DNA of 34,146 nt, taken from DAOVDI01 sp965373045 (GTDB taxonomy: Bacteria > Acidobacteriota > Aminicenantia > Aminicenantales > Aminicenantaceae). The notes below the pieces were generated by a model. It was given only the letters and a program-made list of their open reading frames with translations. It was not told where the DNA came from and did not search any database. Below are positions 1-8,708 of this stretch, one piece after another. Each line of letters begins with the position of its first letter. Positions within the stretch are counted from its first letter, which is position 1. The DNA is taken from NCBI GenBank assembly GCA_965373045.1, contig CBDVEQ010000005.1:1-34146 (forward strand), read 5' to 3'. The position numbers and the translations under genes were made by a program.

Positions 1-66
1 CACCGCCACCTTCAAAATCGGTTGTGGACATTTTAGTCCCATTGCATCCAATGTTTGGTTTGCCAT
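1..66 (-). CDS. tusA: TusA/SirA-family sulfur carrier protein (N-terminal fragment, cut by window edge)
   Basis: Only the first 22 codons lie in the window. They start at an ATG (66) with a good Shine-Dalgarno, AAAGGAG, about 6-10 bases upstream. The visible peptide contains LDAMGLKCPQPILK, the family signature with the sulfur-carrying Cys in the CPxP motif. TusA-like proteins carry persulfide sulfur between thiol enzymes in the cytoplasm. It is the last visible gene of the hdr/nuo operon, 33 bases after the dsrE-like gene. TusA plus DsrE next to hdr genes recalls sulfur-trafficking modules, so persulfide may be a substrate or product here; that is inference. The full length and any downstream genes cannot be seen. 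Confidence 0.85.
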   Translation of the reverse strand, partial: MANQTLDAMGLKCPQPILKVAV

Positions 67-98
67 TTTATTTCTCCTTTTGTTTTCCTTTTTTGATT

Positions 99-455
99 TT
101 AAAACGAGAACGTAATTGTTGCGTCTTTAATCTCGTTGATAAATGTTGTGGCCCCGATAATCTCAACACTTTCCCTGAAGTCTTCTTTCTTCAAGTCTTT
201 TGCATCTAGGGCCAGTTCACATGCGTAGATTTTGGCTCCCAGTTCAACCACACCATCGTAAAGCTCAATTAAATTCGGGAGCCCTTTTAAATCTTGCATT
301 TTTTCCATTTCGCCTTTCACTAGGGCCGGTGCCCCGCCCGGGGTGAAGAAAAGGACTACATCGTCACCCGATGCCACAGCCGAAGATGCGAGAATGAAGA
401 CAGGATAAACATTCGGCGGAGCCGAACCATTACATGTAATTGCCATCTTTGCCAT
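99..455 (-). CDS. DsrE/DsrF-like family protein (sulfur-relay / peroxiredoxin-like fold)
   Basis: A 118-residue protein. I start it at ATG 455 because GGAG sits 9 bases upstream; the frame stays open 13 codons further with no ribosome site. The pattern is that of small DsrE-type proteins: a beta strand with MAITCNG, a hydrophobic helix with AVASGDDVVLFFTPGG, and near residue 79 the segment GAKIYACELA with the family's sulfur-binding Cys. Members pass persulfide sulfur to TusA or to Dsr/sHdr enzymes, and TusA is the next gene. Cys8 and Cys79 are the candidate active thiols. No transmembrane segments are present. The exact subfamily (DsrE, DsrE2 or an uncharacterised relative) is uncertain. Confidence 0.8.
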   Translation of the reverse strand: MAKMAITCNGSAPPNVYPVFILASSAVASGDDVVLFFTPGGAPALVKGEMEKMQDLKGLPNLIELYDGVVELGAKIYACELALDAKDLKKEDFRESVEIIGATTFINEIKDATITFSF

Positions 456-556
456 CTTTTTTTTCTCCTTATTTATTTTTTTTAGTATCGGCATTATAGT
501 CTATTTTATTGCCTTAAGTTATGAACCATTTTTTCGACTTAGCATGTGCTTTTTTC

Positions 557-982
557 TTATATAAACATTTCTCTTCTAGCCGGGTTAGGCCCCAATTTAC
601 GTATCTCCTCTGTGAACTCCTTGACTACTTCCGCATAGCGCGGCCCCTCAGAAGCCGAAATCCACGAGAGCCGGAGACGCCCGGAGTCCAATCCGAGACT
701 CTCAAAAGTCTTGTTCCAAACCGCAAACCTTCGGCGTGCGTAATAATTCCCCTTTATGTAGTGGCAATCCCCCGGGTGGCATCCGGCTATTATTACTCCA
801 TCTGCGCCGCCAAGAAACGCTTTGACCACAAACATTGGGTCGATGCGGCTCGAACACATCACACGGATAGTCCTGAACGTAGGAGGCATCTGCAACCTGC
901 TGACGCCGGCCAGGTCTGCACCGGCATATGAGCACCAGTTGCAGAGAAATGCTACTATTCTTGGTTCAAATTTCTTATCCAC
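557..982 (-). CDS. mvhD: MvhD-type iron-sulfur electron-transfer subunit (F420-non-reducing hydrogenase delta family)
   Basis: A 141-residue protein starting at GTG 982, chosen because GAGGAG lies 6 bases upstream. That Shine-Dalgarno directly follows the stop of the preceding gene (993-995); the longer frame from 1012 would overlap it. The family signature is clear: FLCNWCSYAGADLAG near residues 12-26, VMCSSRIDP, and AGCHPGDCHY, which together give the five conserved Cys. MvhD passes electrons between HdrA and a hydrogenase or dehydrogenase in HdrABC-MvhADG and related complexes. Here no mvhA or mvhG is present and the neighbours are NADH-dehydrogenase-like. It probably links the Nuo-type input module with an HdrA unit (inference). 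Confidence 0.92.
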   Translation of the reverse strand: MDKKFEPRIVAFLCNWCSYAGADLAGVSRLQMPPTFRTIRVMCSSRIDPMFVVKAFLGGADGVIIAGCHPGDCHYIKGNYYARRRFAVWNKTFESLGLDSGRLRLSWISASEGPRYAEVVKEFTEEIRKLGPNPARREMFI

Positions 983-992
983 TATTCTCTCC

Positions 993-3900
993 TCAGGCCG
1001 TTGCCGCATCAACAGCGGAAAGTATCTGGTCTCTCTCGAAGCCTTTCTGCTCTACCGCTCCGCTCGGGCACGCCGCTGCGCAGCAACCACAGCCTTTGCA
1101 GAGTATTTGATTCACTTTGCATACCATCTCGCCCTCTGTCGTTTCGGCAAGTTCAAGAGCATCAAATTCGCATACCTCGACACAAGTGCCGCACCCGCTG
1201 CAGATATCTTCATTCACCGAAGAAATCGTGGCCTCGGTTTCATACTCATCTTTGCTCAAAACTGTTGCCGCCCTTGAGGCTGTTGCTTGAGCCTGAATTA
1301 TACTTTCATCTATTCCCTTTGGCGAATGGGCTAGGCCGCATAAATAGACTCCATCTGAAGCAAAATCAACCGGACGAAGCTTCATGTGCGCCTCAAGGAA
1401 AAAATTATCCTTGTTTAACGGAACTTTCAATAATTTTGCAATAGTATCGTTGCCTTTATCGGCAACAATCCCAGTGGATAAGACAACAATGTCCACAGGG
1501 AACTGAACAGGTCTTTGCAATGTCCTGTCAAAGATTTCCACCTGCAATCCACTGCCATTTTGGCTGACTTCAGGTTTCCGGTCTTCGTCGTATCTTATGA
1601 ACAAGACATTCTTTCGTCTCGCCTCAGAATAATAGCTCTCGCTAAACCCGTATGTTCTTATATCCCGGTAGAGAACATAAACATTTGTTTCAGGGGAAAG
1701 TTCCTTTATTTTTAATGCGTTCTTTACGGCTTCTGAACAACAAACCCTTGAGCAGTAGGATCGTTCTTCATCCCGGGAACCGACACACTGTATCATGACA
1801 ACACTCTTTGGAAAACCATTGTTGCCTGGAATTGACCACTTTCCATTTTTCGCCAGGCGCTCCTCAAGTTCAACTTGAGTTAAGACATTTTCATTCTGAC
1901 CGTATAAATACTCTTTAGTCTCATATTCCTTTGCGCCTGTAGCTACAATCACCACACCATGTTCAAAATCTATTGTTTTTCCTTTGATGGTTATGGTCGT
2001 TTTAAAATTTCCGATTGAACCCTCAATATCTTCTATTTTGGCTTCGGTATACAAATGGATCTTTTTTGCGTTTTTCACTTTATCGATGAGGATTTCCAGC
2101 CCCTTCTGTGGATCGTCTTTATTCAACAAGTATTGAATGTGTCTCAGGTTTCCGCCCAACTCTTTTTCTTTTTCGACGAGGTAGACATCGTATCCTTGAC
2201 TGGAAATCTCGATGGCGGCAGACATGCCGGCAGCTCCTCCTCCAATGACCAGAGCGGATTTAATAATAGATACAGACCTTTTCTGCAAAGGTTCCAATAA
2301 TCGTGCTTTCGCCACAGCCATTCTTACCAAGTCTTTAGATTTGGCAGTTGACTTTTCCGGTTCGCTCATATGCACCCATGAGCACTGATCTCTAATATTT
2401 GCCATTTCAAAAAGATATGGGTTTAGTCCGGCTTCACGGATTGTGTTTCTAAAGAGAGGTTCGTGAGTTCTTGGTGTACATGAGGCAACAACGACACGGT
2501 TTAAATTATGTTTTTCAATTTTTTCTTTTATTATTTCCTGAGTATCATTGGAACAGGTATAAAGATTGTCCTCTGCAAAAACAACATTTGGAAGTGTTTT
2601 TGTATATTCAACCACTCCAGGAACATTGACGATTCCGCCAATATTTGTTCCGCAGTGGCATACAAACACTCCAATTCTTGGTTCCTGCCCTGCAACGTCT
2701 ATTTCGGGCGGAAATTCCTTTGTCGTGATCAAGCTTCCTTTCATTTCCTTTAAAAGAGTTAAGACTTTAGATGAAGCACCCGATGCCTGCATGATTGTCT
2801 CAGGAATATCTTTAGGTTCTGTGAACGGTCCGGCGACATAAACTCCCTCACGAGTCGATTCAACAGGATTAAAGGTGGATGTCTTACAGAACTTGAATTC
2901 ATTCAATTCGATGCCGAATTTTTCGGCGATTTCTTCTGCGGATTTTGGAGGAACCATCCCGACAGACAGCACAACCAGCTCATATTCACGAGAATTCTTC
3001 TGATTTTCTTCATCAAAATATTCGATTAAAAGATTTTTTGTTTGAGGGATTTCTCTGATTGAAGGAGGACGACATCGAATATATTTGATCCCAAGCTCCT
3101 TTCCCTTTATATAATAGTCTTCAAATCCCTTAGAAAATGCACGCATGTCCATAAAGAAGATATCACATTCCAAATCCGCACCTGCGTGTTCCTTAGCAAT
3201 GATGGCTTCTTTTGTGGCGTACATGCAGCAGACCGAAGAACAGTAATCCCTTTCACAATCGCGTGAGCCGACACACTGGATAAATCCCACTCTTTTTGGC
3301 TTTGTTTGATCGCTGGGCCTAAAAACATGGCCCAGATACGGCCCGGTCGTCGATAGAATCCTTTCAAATTCTACGGAAGTGACAACATTTGGATATCGAT
3401 CATATCCCAGTTCTTCTTTTACTGTTGGATCAAATGAATCAAATCCTGGAGACAATATGACCGCACCAACATTCAAATCAAGTTTCTTTTCTTCTTGATC
3501 AAAATCAATGGCATCGGCTTCACAGAATTCCTTGCAGATTTGACATTCATCCTTGAGTTTATGCACGCAGTATCTGTCATCGATGATTGCTTTGTTGGGA
3601 ACAGCCTGAGGATAGGAAATGTAAACCGCAGATCTCGGGATGAGTCCTTCATTATATTCATCGAGAATCGGGACAGCCTTGTTCTTGGAGACGTCCTCTA
3701 GCTTGATCCTCTCCGTAGGGCAGATCGAAGCACAGGCTCCACAGGTTTGACATACGTCAGACTGTGCATCAAAAGGCGGGCTTACGACTCGCTTGGATCC
3801 ACGACCGGAGAAACTGATGGCATTAATACCCATCCGTTCCTGACAGACTCTGACACACAGCCCGCAGAGGATGCAGTCGTCGTTTTTCTTCTCCATCCGC

Positions 3901-4250
3901 GTTTCTGTCACGCCCAGCTCGGCGGCTACTTTCTGGATCGCCTTCGAGTCCGGGCATCTGGCCAACAGGAGTTCCGCCATCACTTTTCGCGTCTTGACAA
4001 CTTCTTCGGTATCCGTCTGGACAGACAAACCATTGATGGCTGGATACGTGCATGAAGCCTGAATGGATTTTCTGTTTCCCTGAGCTACTTCCACCAGGCA
4101 TAATCTGCACGCTCCATACGGAGTCAGGGCTTTATTATGGCAAAGGGTGGGGACCTTTAATCCAGTACTTTCGATACATTCCAGTAGTGTTTTGCCTTCT
4201 GGGAATTCTCCCGTGTTACCGTTTATAGTCAGCTTTACCACTTTGGTCAC
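993..4250 (-). CDS. Giant fusion: NuoG-like ferredoxin head + C-terminal half of one HdrA + complete second HdrA
   Basis: A 1085-residue cytoplasmic protein. The GTG start (4250) overlaps the upstream stop as GTGA and has GGAAGGA before it. Domains in order: residues 1-80, [2Fe-2S] domain (Cys37, 48, 51, 67); 120-180, two [4Fe-4S] motifs (Cys126/129/132/136 and 167/170/173/177); 200-510, the C-terminal part of an HdrA, starting at a typical AVYISYPQAVPNKA segment and carrying Cys228/236/239/243 and QCVGSR...SVCCMYA, but with no preceding FAD Rossmann motif; 525-1085, a second HdrA with the VCHCGTNIGG N-terminal cluster site, FAD motif VIGGGAAGMSAA (about 668-679), its own QCVGSR/VCC stretch, and two C-terminal [4Fe-4S] sites (Cys1017-1027 and 1051-1061). 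The missing FAD half of the first HdrA is found in the gene at 7797-8684. Predicted role: core of a flavin-based bifurcating NADH/Hdr complex. The domain reading is firm; the assembly model is inference. Confidence 0.9.
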   Translation of the reverse strand: MTKVVKLTINGNTGEFPEGKTLLECIESTGLKVPTLCHNKALTPYGACRLCLVEVAQGNRKSIQASCTYPAINGLSVQTDTEEVVKTRKVMAELLLARCPDSKAIQKVAAELGVTETRMEKKNDDCILCGLCVRVCQERMGINAISFSGRGSKRVVSPPFDAQSDVCQTCGACASICPTERIKLEDVSKNKAVPILDEYNEGLIPRSAVYISYPQAVPNKAIIDDRYCVHKLKDECQICKEFCEADAIDFDQEEKKLDLNVGAVILSPGFDSFDPTVKEELGYDRYPNVVTSVEFERILSTTGPYLGHVFRPSDQTKPKRVGFIQCVGSRDCERDYCSSVCCMYATKEAIIAKEHAGADLECDIFFMDMRAFSKGFEDYYIKGKELGIKYIRCRPPSIREIPQTKNLLIEYFDEENQKNSREYELVVLSVGMVPPKSAEEIAEKFGIELNEFKFCKTSTFNPVESTREGVYVAGPFTEPKDIPETIMQASGASSKVLTLLKEMKGSLITTKEFPPEIDVAGQEPRIGVFVCHCGTNIGGIVNVPGVVEYTKTLPNVVFAEDNLYTCSNDTQEIIKEKIEKHNLNRVVVASCTPRTHEPLFRNTIREAGLNPYLFEMANIRDQCSWVHMSEPEKSTAKSKDLVRMAVAKARLLEPLQKRSVSIIKSALVIGGGAAGMSAAIEISSQGYDVYLVEKEKELGGNLRHIQYLLNKDDPQKGLEILIDKVKNAKKIHLYTEAKIEDIEGSIGNFKTTITIKGKTIDFEHGVVIVATGAKEYETKEYLYGQNENVLTQVELEERLAKNGKWSIPGNNGFPKSVVMIQCVGSRDEERSYCSRVCCSEAVKNALKIKELSPETNVYVLYRDIRTYGFSESYYSEARRKNVLFIRYDEDRKPEVSQNGSGLQVEIFDRTLQRPVQFPVDIVVLSTGIVADKGNDTIAKLLKVPLNKDNFFLEAHMKLRPVDFASDGVYLCGLAHSPKGIDESIIQAQATASRAATVLSKDEYETEATISSVNEDICSGCGTCVEVCEFDALELAETTEGEMVCKVNQILCKGCGCCAAACPSGAVEQKGFERDQILSAVDAATA

Positions 4251-7200
4251 TCCTTCCTTTCTAAGTCACATCGAAGACATCGTTTGGCTTCGGCCATTGC
4301 CGCGGCCTCACTCAACCCCAGTTCAACCTCTTTGAAGCTTGCCATTCTCTCTTGGATGGGTAGGGCGGGCATCTCAGGCTTTTTGAGGTTTGCGCTCTCT
4401 TCTTCGGAAAGGACAACGGCCTCAACCTGAACGGTGGGCCGGGTCACTTCATACTTGGGTTCCAGTTTCTCTCCACGCACATATTTGTCTATCATCCGGG
4501 CCGCAAGTTTCCCGTGGGCCATGGCACCGGTGACGGTATTCGGACCGGAGACAACGTCCCCACCGGCAAATATCCCCTCTACATCCGTGAGAAGGGTTTC
4601 CGGGTTGACTTCAAGCGTGCTCCATCTGGAAACTTTCAATCCGTTCTTTTTGACCAGCAAGGAAACATCCGGTTCCTGACTGATGGCATAGATCAGGGAA
4701 TCGACATCAACCTTGAATTCAGATCCTTCTATCGGAACAGGTCTTCTTCTGCCGCTTTCATCCATATCCCCGAGCTTCATTCTGATGCACTTTATCCCCT
4801 CTATTTTGCCGTTTTTGGACAGGACTTCGATGGGCGTTACGAGCAATTGGATATCGATGTCCTCAAGCTCCGCTTCCTTGACTTCACTCTCGATGGCGGG
4901 CATCTCGGCCTTTGTCCTCCGGTAATAAATACTGGTGTCCTTCCCCAAACGTTTGGCGACCCGGGCCGCGTCGATAGCCGAGTTTCCGCCGCCGACAACA
5001 ATGACCTTGTCTCCAAGCTTGACCTCGCCGCCTCCGTTGTAATCCCGCAGGAATTGCACGGCATCGATCACTCCCTCGGAATCTTCGTTGGGTATCTTCA
5101 TTTTGAGGCCCTTATGAGCTCCGGTAGCAATGAATACGGCTTTATTGTCTTTTTTAAGTTTATCAAGGGGGATATCTTTTCCTATCGTCGTATTTGTTTT
5201 TATTTCAACACCAAGGCTTTTGATCCTGTCTATTTCATATTTCAGCACATCCCTGGGCATTCTAAATTCGGGAATGCCCCAATACAGCATTCCTCCCGGC
5301 TCAGACTGGCTTTCAAAAACAGTGACTTTGTAGCCTTCAAGAGCCAGGTAGTGGGCGCAGGTCAACCCGCCCGGCCCGGAGCCGATTACAGCGATTCGTT
5401 CCTTTCTCTCCGGTTTGGGCTGCAATCCCAGGTTGACATCATGTCTCATTTCATAGTCGGCCAGAAAGCGTTTGAGAGCTTTGATGGCAATCGGATCGTC
5501 CCACTCCCCGGCCACACACTTTCCTTCACACGGGCTGTCACAGACACGCCCACAGACCAGAGGTAGAGGATTTTCTTTGAGGACGACTCTTACGGCTTCA
5601 TCAAATTTTCCCTGAGCGATCAGCCCGATATAACTGGGAACATCCTGGGAGATAGGGCAGGTGTGCTGACAGGCCGATGAAATGATGCTCTTACAGACTA
5701 AAGCAGGACATCTTTTGTATTTGATGTGTTCGATGTATTCATTCCGGAAATACTTCAACGTGCTCAAGACAGGATTAGGCAAGGTCTGGCCCAATCCACA
5801 CATGGATCCCTTTTTGACCGCATGGCTGATGTCTTCCAGGAGCTCGAGGTCACTTTCCTCGCCCTCTCCCCGGCATATTTTTTTCAGTATATCAAGCAGC
5901 GCGCCCGATCCTTCACGGCATGAAGTGCATTTCCCGCAGGATTCGTCATTTGTGAACTCGATAAAGTATTTGGCCACATCCACAACACAGGTTTCTTCGT
6001 CCATGACGATCATTCCGCCCGAACCCATGATCGAACCGGCTTCCGTCAGCCTTTCATAATCGACAGGCAGATCCAATAAGCTGGCTGGGATACATCCTCC
6101 TGAGGGCCCGCCTGTCTGGATGGCTTTGAATTTCTTATTTTTAGGGATTCCTCCGCCGATATCATAAATGATTTCTCTGAGGGTGATCCCCATCGGGACT
6201 TCCACCAGTCCCGTATTGTTGATCTTCCCGACAAGAGAGAAAACTTTTGTCCCTTTACTGCTTTCTGTACCGATGCCGGCGAACCAATCCGCCCCTCTAC
6301 TGATGATGGCTGGAACGGTCGCCCAGGTTTCCACATTATTGATATTGGTCGGTTTTCCCCATAATCCAGACTGAGCCGGATAGGGCGGTCTTTGTGTCGG
6401 TTCGGGCGGACGGCCTTCTATTGAAGCGATGAGCGAAGTCTCTTCACCGCAGACAAAGGCCCCCGCTCCCTGCTTGATATGGATATCAAAACTGAAATCC
6501 GTGTCGAATATGTTTTCGCCGATAATTCCGTATTCTCTGGCCTGGTCGATGGCCAATTTTAATCGTTCCATAGCCAGAGGATATTCGGCTCTGATATAAA
6601 CATAACCTTGGCTGGAACCAATGGCTCGGGCTCCGATCAACATGCCTTCCAGAACAGAATGGGGGTCGGCCTCGACGATACTCCTGTCCATATAGGCCCC
6701 CGGATCCCCTTCGTCGGCATTGCATATGATATATTTGACGTCCCCTTCTGCTTTTCGGCACAATTCCCACTTGAGACCGGTCGGAAATCCGCCGCCGCCC
6801 CGGCCTCGGAGACCGGATTTTTTCATCTCCTCGATGATCCCCTCCGGTGTCATTTCCGATAAAGCTTTGGCCAAGCCTTTGTACCCATCTCTGGCAATGT
6901 ATTCATCGATGACTTCGGGATCGATCAAACCTCTGTTCCTGAGTGCAATTAATGTCTGACGGGAAAAAAAGCCGATGTCCATCATCTTGGGGATGACGAT
7001 CTCTTCCTTTGTTGGAGTGAACATGAGTTTTTTTACGGGTCGGCCCTTCAAAAGGTGTTCTTCGACAAAATAAGGGATGTCCTCTTCAGTCAAGTTTTGA
7101 TAGAAGATTCCATCCGGCATGACAACCATAACCGGCCCCACAGCACAAAATCCGTTACAGCCTGTCATGACCACAAGCGCTTCATTTTCCAGCCCCTGTT

Positions 7201-7315
7201 TTTTTATCTCCGCTTCTAATATTTCTTTAATTTTAAAAGACTTATTAGAAACACAGGCCGTCCCTGCACACAGCATTAAATGCAATCTGTATTTGTCTGT
7301 ATTATATTCGTTCAT
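4247..7315 (-). CDS. NuoF/HndC-like NADH-binding flavoprotein fused to a GltD-like FAD/NAD(P) oxidoreductase
   Basis: A 1022-residue protein. I prefer ATG 7315 (AAGGG about 10 bases upstream) over the in-frame TTG at 7321. Residues 10-100: thioredoxin-like [2Fe-2S] domain (LCAGTAC and GCNGFC motifs). About 115-530: NuoF core with the glycine-rich NADH/FMN loop RGRGGGGFP, ICNADEGDPGAYMDR, and the N3-type [4Fe-4S] motif SCGKCTSCREG plus SMCGLGQT. About 535-1022: GltD/NfnB-like module with eight Cys for two clusters, FAD motif VIGSGPGGLTCA and second dinucleotide motif VVGGGNSAIDAA. NuoF oxidises NADH through FMN; GltD-like modules bind FAD and NAD(P)H. A single chain with both suggests two pyridine-nucleotide sites. 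The stop overlaps the next start by four bases, so translation is probably coupled. Confidence 0.93.
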   Translation of the reverse strand: MNEYNTDKYRLHLMLCAGTACVSNKSFKIKEILEAEIKKQGLENEALVVMTGCNGFCAVGPVMVVMPDGIFYQNLTEEDIPYFVEEHLLKGRPVKKLMFTPTKEEIVIPKMMDIGFFSRQTLIALRNRGLIDPEVIDEYIARDGYKGLAKALSEMTPEGIIEEMKKSGLRGRGGGGFPTGLKWELCRKAEGDVKYIICNADEGDPGAYMDRSIVEADPHSVLEGMLIGARAIGSSQGYVYIRAEYPLAMERLKLAIDQAREYGIIGENIFDTDFSFDIHIKQGAGAFVCGEETSLIASIEGRPPEPTQRPPYPAQSGLWGKPTNINNVETWATVPAIISRGADWFAGIGTESSKGTKVFSLVGKINNTGLVEVPMGITLREIIYDIGGGIPKNKKFKAIQTGGPSGGCIPASLLDLPVDYERLTEAGSIMGSGGMIVMDEETCVVDVAKYFIEFTNDESCGKCTSCREGSGALLDILKKICRGEGEESDLELLEDISHAVKKGSMCGLGQTLPNPVLSTLKYFRNEYIEHIKYKRCPALVCKSIISSACQHTCPISQDVPSYIGLIAQGKFDEAVRVVLKENPLPLVCGRVCDSPCEGKCVAGEWDDPIAIKALKRFLADYEMRHDVNLGLQPKPERKERIAVIGSGPGGLTCAHYLALEGYKVTVFESQSEPGGMLYWGIPEFRMPRDVLKYEIDRIKSLGVEIKTNTTIGKDIPLDKLKKDNKAVFIATGAHKGLKMKIPNEDSEGVIDAVQFLRDYNGGGEVKLGDKVIVVGGGNSAIDAARVAKRLGKDTSIYYRRTKAEMPAIESEVKEAELEDIDIQLLVTPIEVLSKNGKIEGIKCIRMKLGDMDESGRRRPVPIEGSEFKVDVDSLIYAISQEPDVSLLVKKNGLKVSRWSTLEVNPETLLTDVEGIFAGGDVVSGPNTVTGAMAHGKLAARMIDKYVRGEKLEPKYEVTRPTVQVEAVVLSEEESANLKKPEMPALPIQERMASFKEVELGLSEAAAMAEAKRCLRCDLERKE

Positions 7316-7357
7316 AGTCAAATTGCCCTTTATTTATAAAAAACTCATTAAAAACAT

Positions 7358-7741
7358 TCAGGAGACTCTCTCGCTGCCCTTGGCCAGGGCGTACTCTTCA
7401 ACAATTTTTCCACCAAGGACATGGCCTTCTAATATTTTGCGGATTTTTTCCGGAGTCAGATCCACATACTTGATGGGGGTCTCATCCTTCAATTCGACCG
7501 TGGCCATCGGCTCTTTACTGCATAAGCCCGCACAGCCCGAGCTGGTCAAGATGACATCCTTGATATCTTTCTTCTCGATTTCCTCCATGAGTGTGTTCAT
7601 GATTTTTCTGGCTCCGGCGGCGATTCCACAGGTACCCATGTGCACTGTGATTTTTGCTCTCCCTGCACCATCACGCAGCAAAACGGTCTTCTTGACTCTC
7701 TGACTGATTTTCTCTAAATCTTCAATTTTCAATTTTGGCAT
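7358..7741 (-). CDS. HndB-like thioredoxin-fold [2Fe-2S] ferredoxin
   Basis: A 127-residue protein resembling HndB of NADP-reducing hydrogenases and other small (2Fe-2S) ferredoxin-domain subunits. Near residue 33 it has VHMGTCGIAAGA and near residue 68 SSGCAGLCSKEP, followed by the family's C-terminal VKYVDLTPEKIR-like segment and a GGKIVEEY tail. Only three Cys (38, 70, 74) are visible, so a fourth cluster ligand is not obvious; whether this is normal for the family needs an alignment. The gene lies between the HdrA/NuoE fusion and the NuoF fusion, as hndB lies among hnd genes. Likely role: electron carrier between the NuoE and NuoF units. The ribosome site is weak (GGAT about 10 bases upstream). 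Confidence 0.85.
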   Translation of the reverse strand: MPKLKIEDLEKISQRVKKTVLLRDGAGRAKITVHMGTCGIAAGARKIMNTLMEEIEKKDIKDVILTSSGCAGLCSKEPMATVELKDETPIKYVDLTPEKIRKILEGHVLGGKIVEEYALAKGSERVS

Positions 7742-7796
7742 CGTTTTTATCCATTAAAAATATTTAAAGCTTAAACGGCCATTCTTACGACCTTCC

Positions 7797-8684
7797 TTAA
7801 GCATCTTGGTAACTCCTCAGCAGTGCCGGGACTTTATTTTTGGCCATATGCCCGTGAATCTCCTCTCCCACCTTCAAAACGGGCGCCAGTCCACAACATC
7901 CGATACAGCGAACGGAATCTAGAGAAAACATCATGTCTTGGGTTGTTTTTCCTCTCTGTATCCCCAATTCACTCTCGAATGCCTGTGTGATCCTTTCTGC
8001 CCCCTTGACATGGCACGCCGTCCCCAGGCAGATGGTGATCAAATTTTTCCCTCTCGGTTCCAGACTGAAGGCATTGTAAAAGGTCGCTATTCGGTAGATG
8101 AGGCTCAAGGGCAAGTTGAGCTGATCGGCCGTGTACTTCAAAACAGGTTCAGGTAAATAATTGTAGGTGTCATTGGCTTTTTGCAGGATGGGCACTAAAG
8201 AACTTTCCGAAATTTCATATTCTTTAATGATATTGTTCATAATGGTCATGTCTTCAACGGAGATATCGATTTTTTCCCTCTCAGGTGTGACGTAGATAAT
8301 ATTCTGGACCGGACAATTGGTTACGCACATGCCGCAGCCCGTGCATTTTTCTTCATCCACATACCGCGGGTGCCTTCTAATAGTCACTTCAAAATTCCCG
8401 GCCTTCCCTCTTATCTTTTCAATATCCGCCAGTGTAATGACTTCGATGTCTTTATGCCGGCCTATTTCGACCAACCTCGGCGCCATCGTACACATGGCGC
8501 AATCGTTGGTGGGGAAGGTCTTATCGAGCTGGGCCATCACTCCACCGATAGATGGTTTGTTATCAACCAGATATACCTTTATCCCGGATTCCGCCAGATC
8601 GAGGGCCGACTGCATTCCACCAATTCCGCCGCCAAGCACGAGAGCGGAACCTACCTTTTTCTTTTCCTCTGTATTAAGCGACAT
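7797..8684 (-). CDS. Fusion of the N-terminal (FAD) half of HdrA with NuoE
   Basis: A 295-residue protein from ATG 8684, with AGGAGG upstream at about 12 bases; the in-frame GTG at 8708 precedes that Shine-Dalgarno and is less likely. Residues 10-112 match the front of the HdrA flavin domain: LVLGGGIGGMQSALDLA, PSIGGVMAQLDKTFPTNDC and APRLVEIGRH. Residues 113-126 are the start of the HdrA inserted ferredoxin (Cys114, 117, 120, 124). The HdrA homology stops there. Residues 145-295 are NuoE: the helical head, then CLGTAC (219, 224) and CIGCC (260, 264) for one [2Fe-2S]. The rest of this HdrA, from the same ferredoxin onward, occurs in the gene at 993-4250. It probably brings NuoE's electrons onto the bifurcating flavin (inference). 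Confidence 0.9.
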   Translation of the reverse strand: MSLNTEEKKKVGSALVLGGGIGGMQSALDLAESGIKVYLVDNKPSIGGVMAQLDKTFPTNDCAMCTMAPRLVEIGRHKDIEVITLADIEKIRGKAGNFEVTIRRHPRYVDEEKCTGCGMCVTNCPVQNIIYVTPEREKIDISVEDMTIMNNIIKEYEISESSLVPILQKANDTYNYLPEPVLKYTADQLNLPLSLIYRIATFYNAFSLEPRGKNLITICLGTACHVKGAERITQAFESELGIQRGKTTQDMMFSLDSVRCIGCCGLAPVLKVGEEIHGHMAKNKVPALLRSYQDA

Positions 8685-8708
8685 TTTCTGAGATACCCTC
8701 CTTTGCAC

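Noticed and set aside
4514..5566. Long plus-strand open frame of 350 codons opposite the NuoF-GltD gene
   Set aside because: It is antisense to clearly conserved flavoprotein sequence, has no ribosome site and no recognisable domains. It is a by-product of codon bias.
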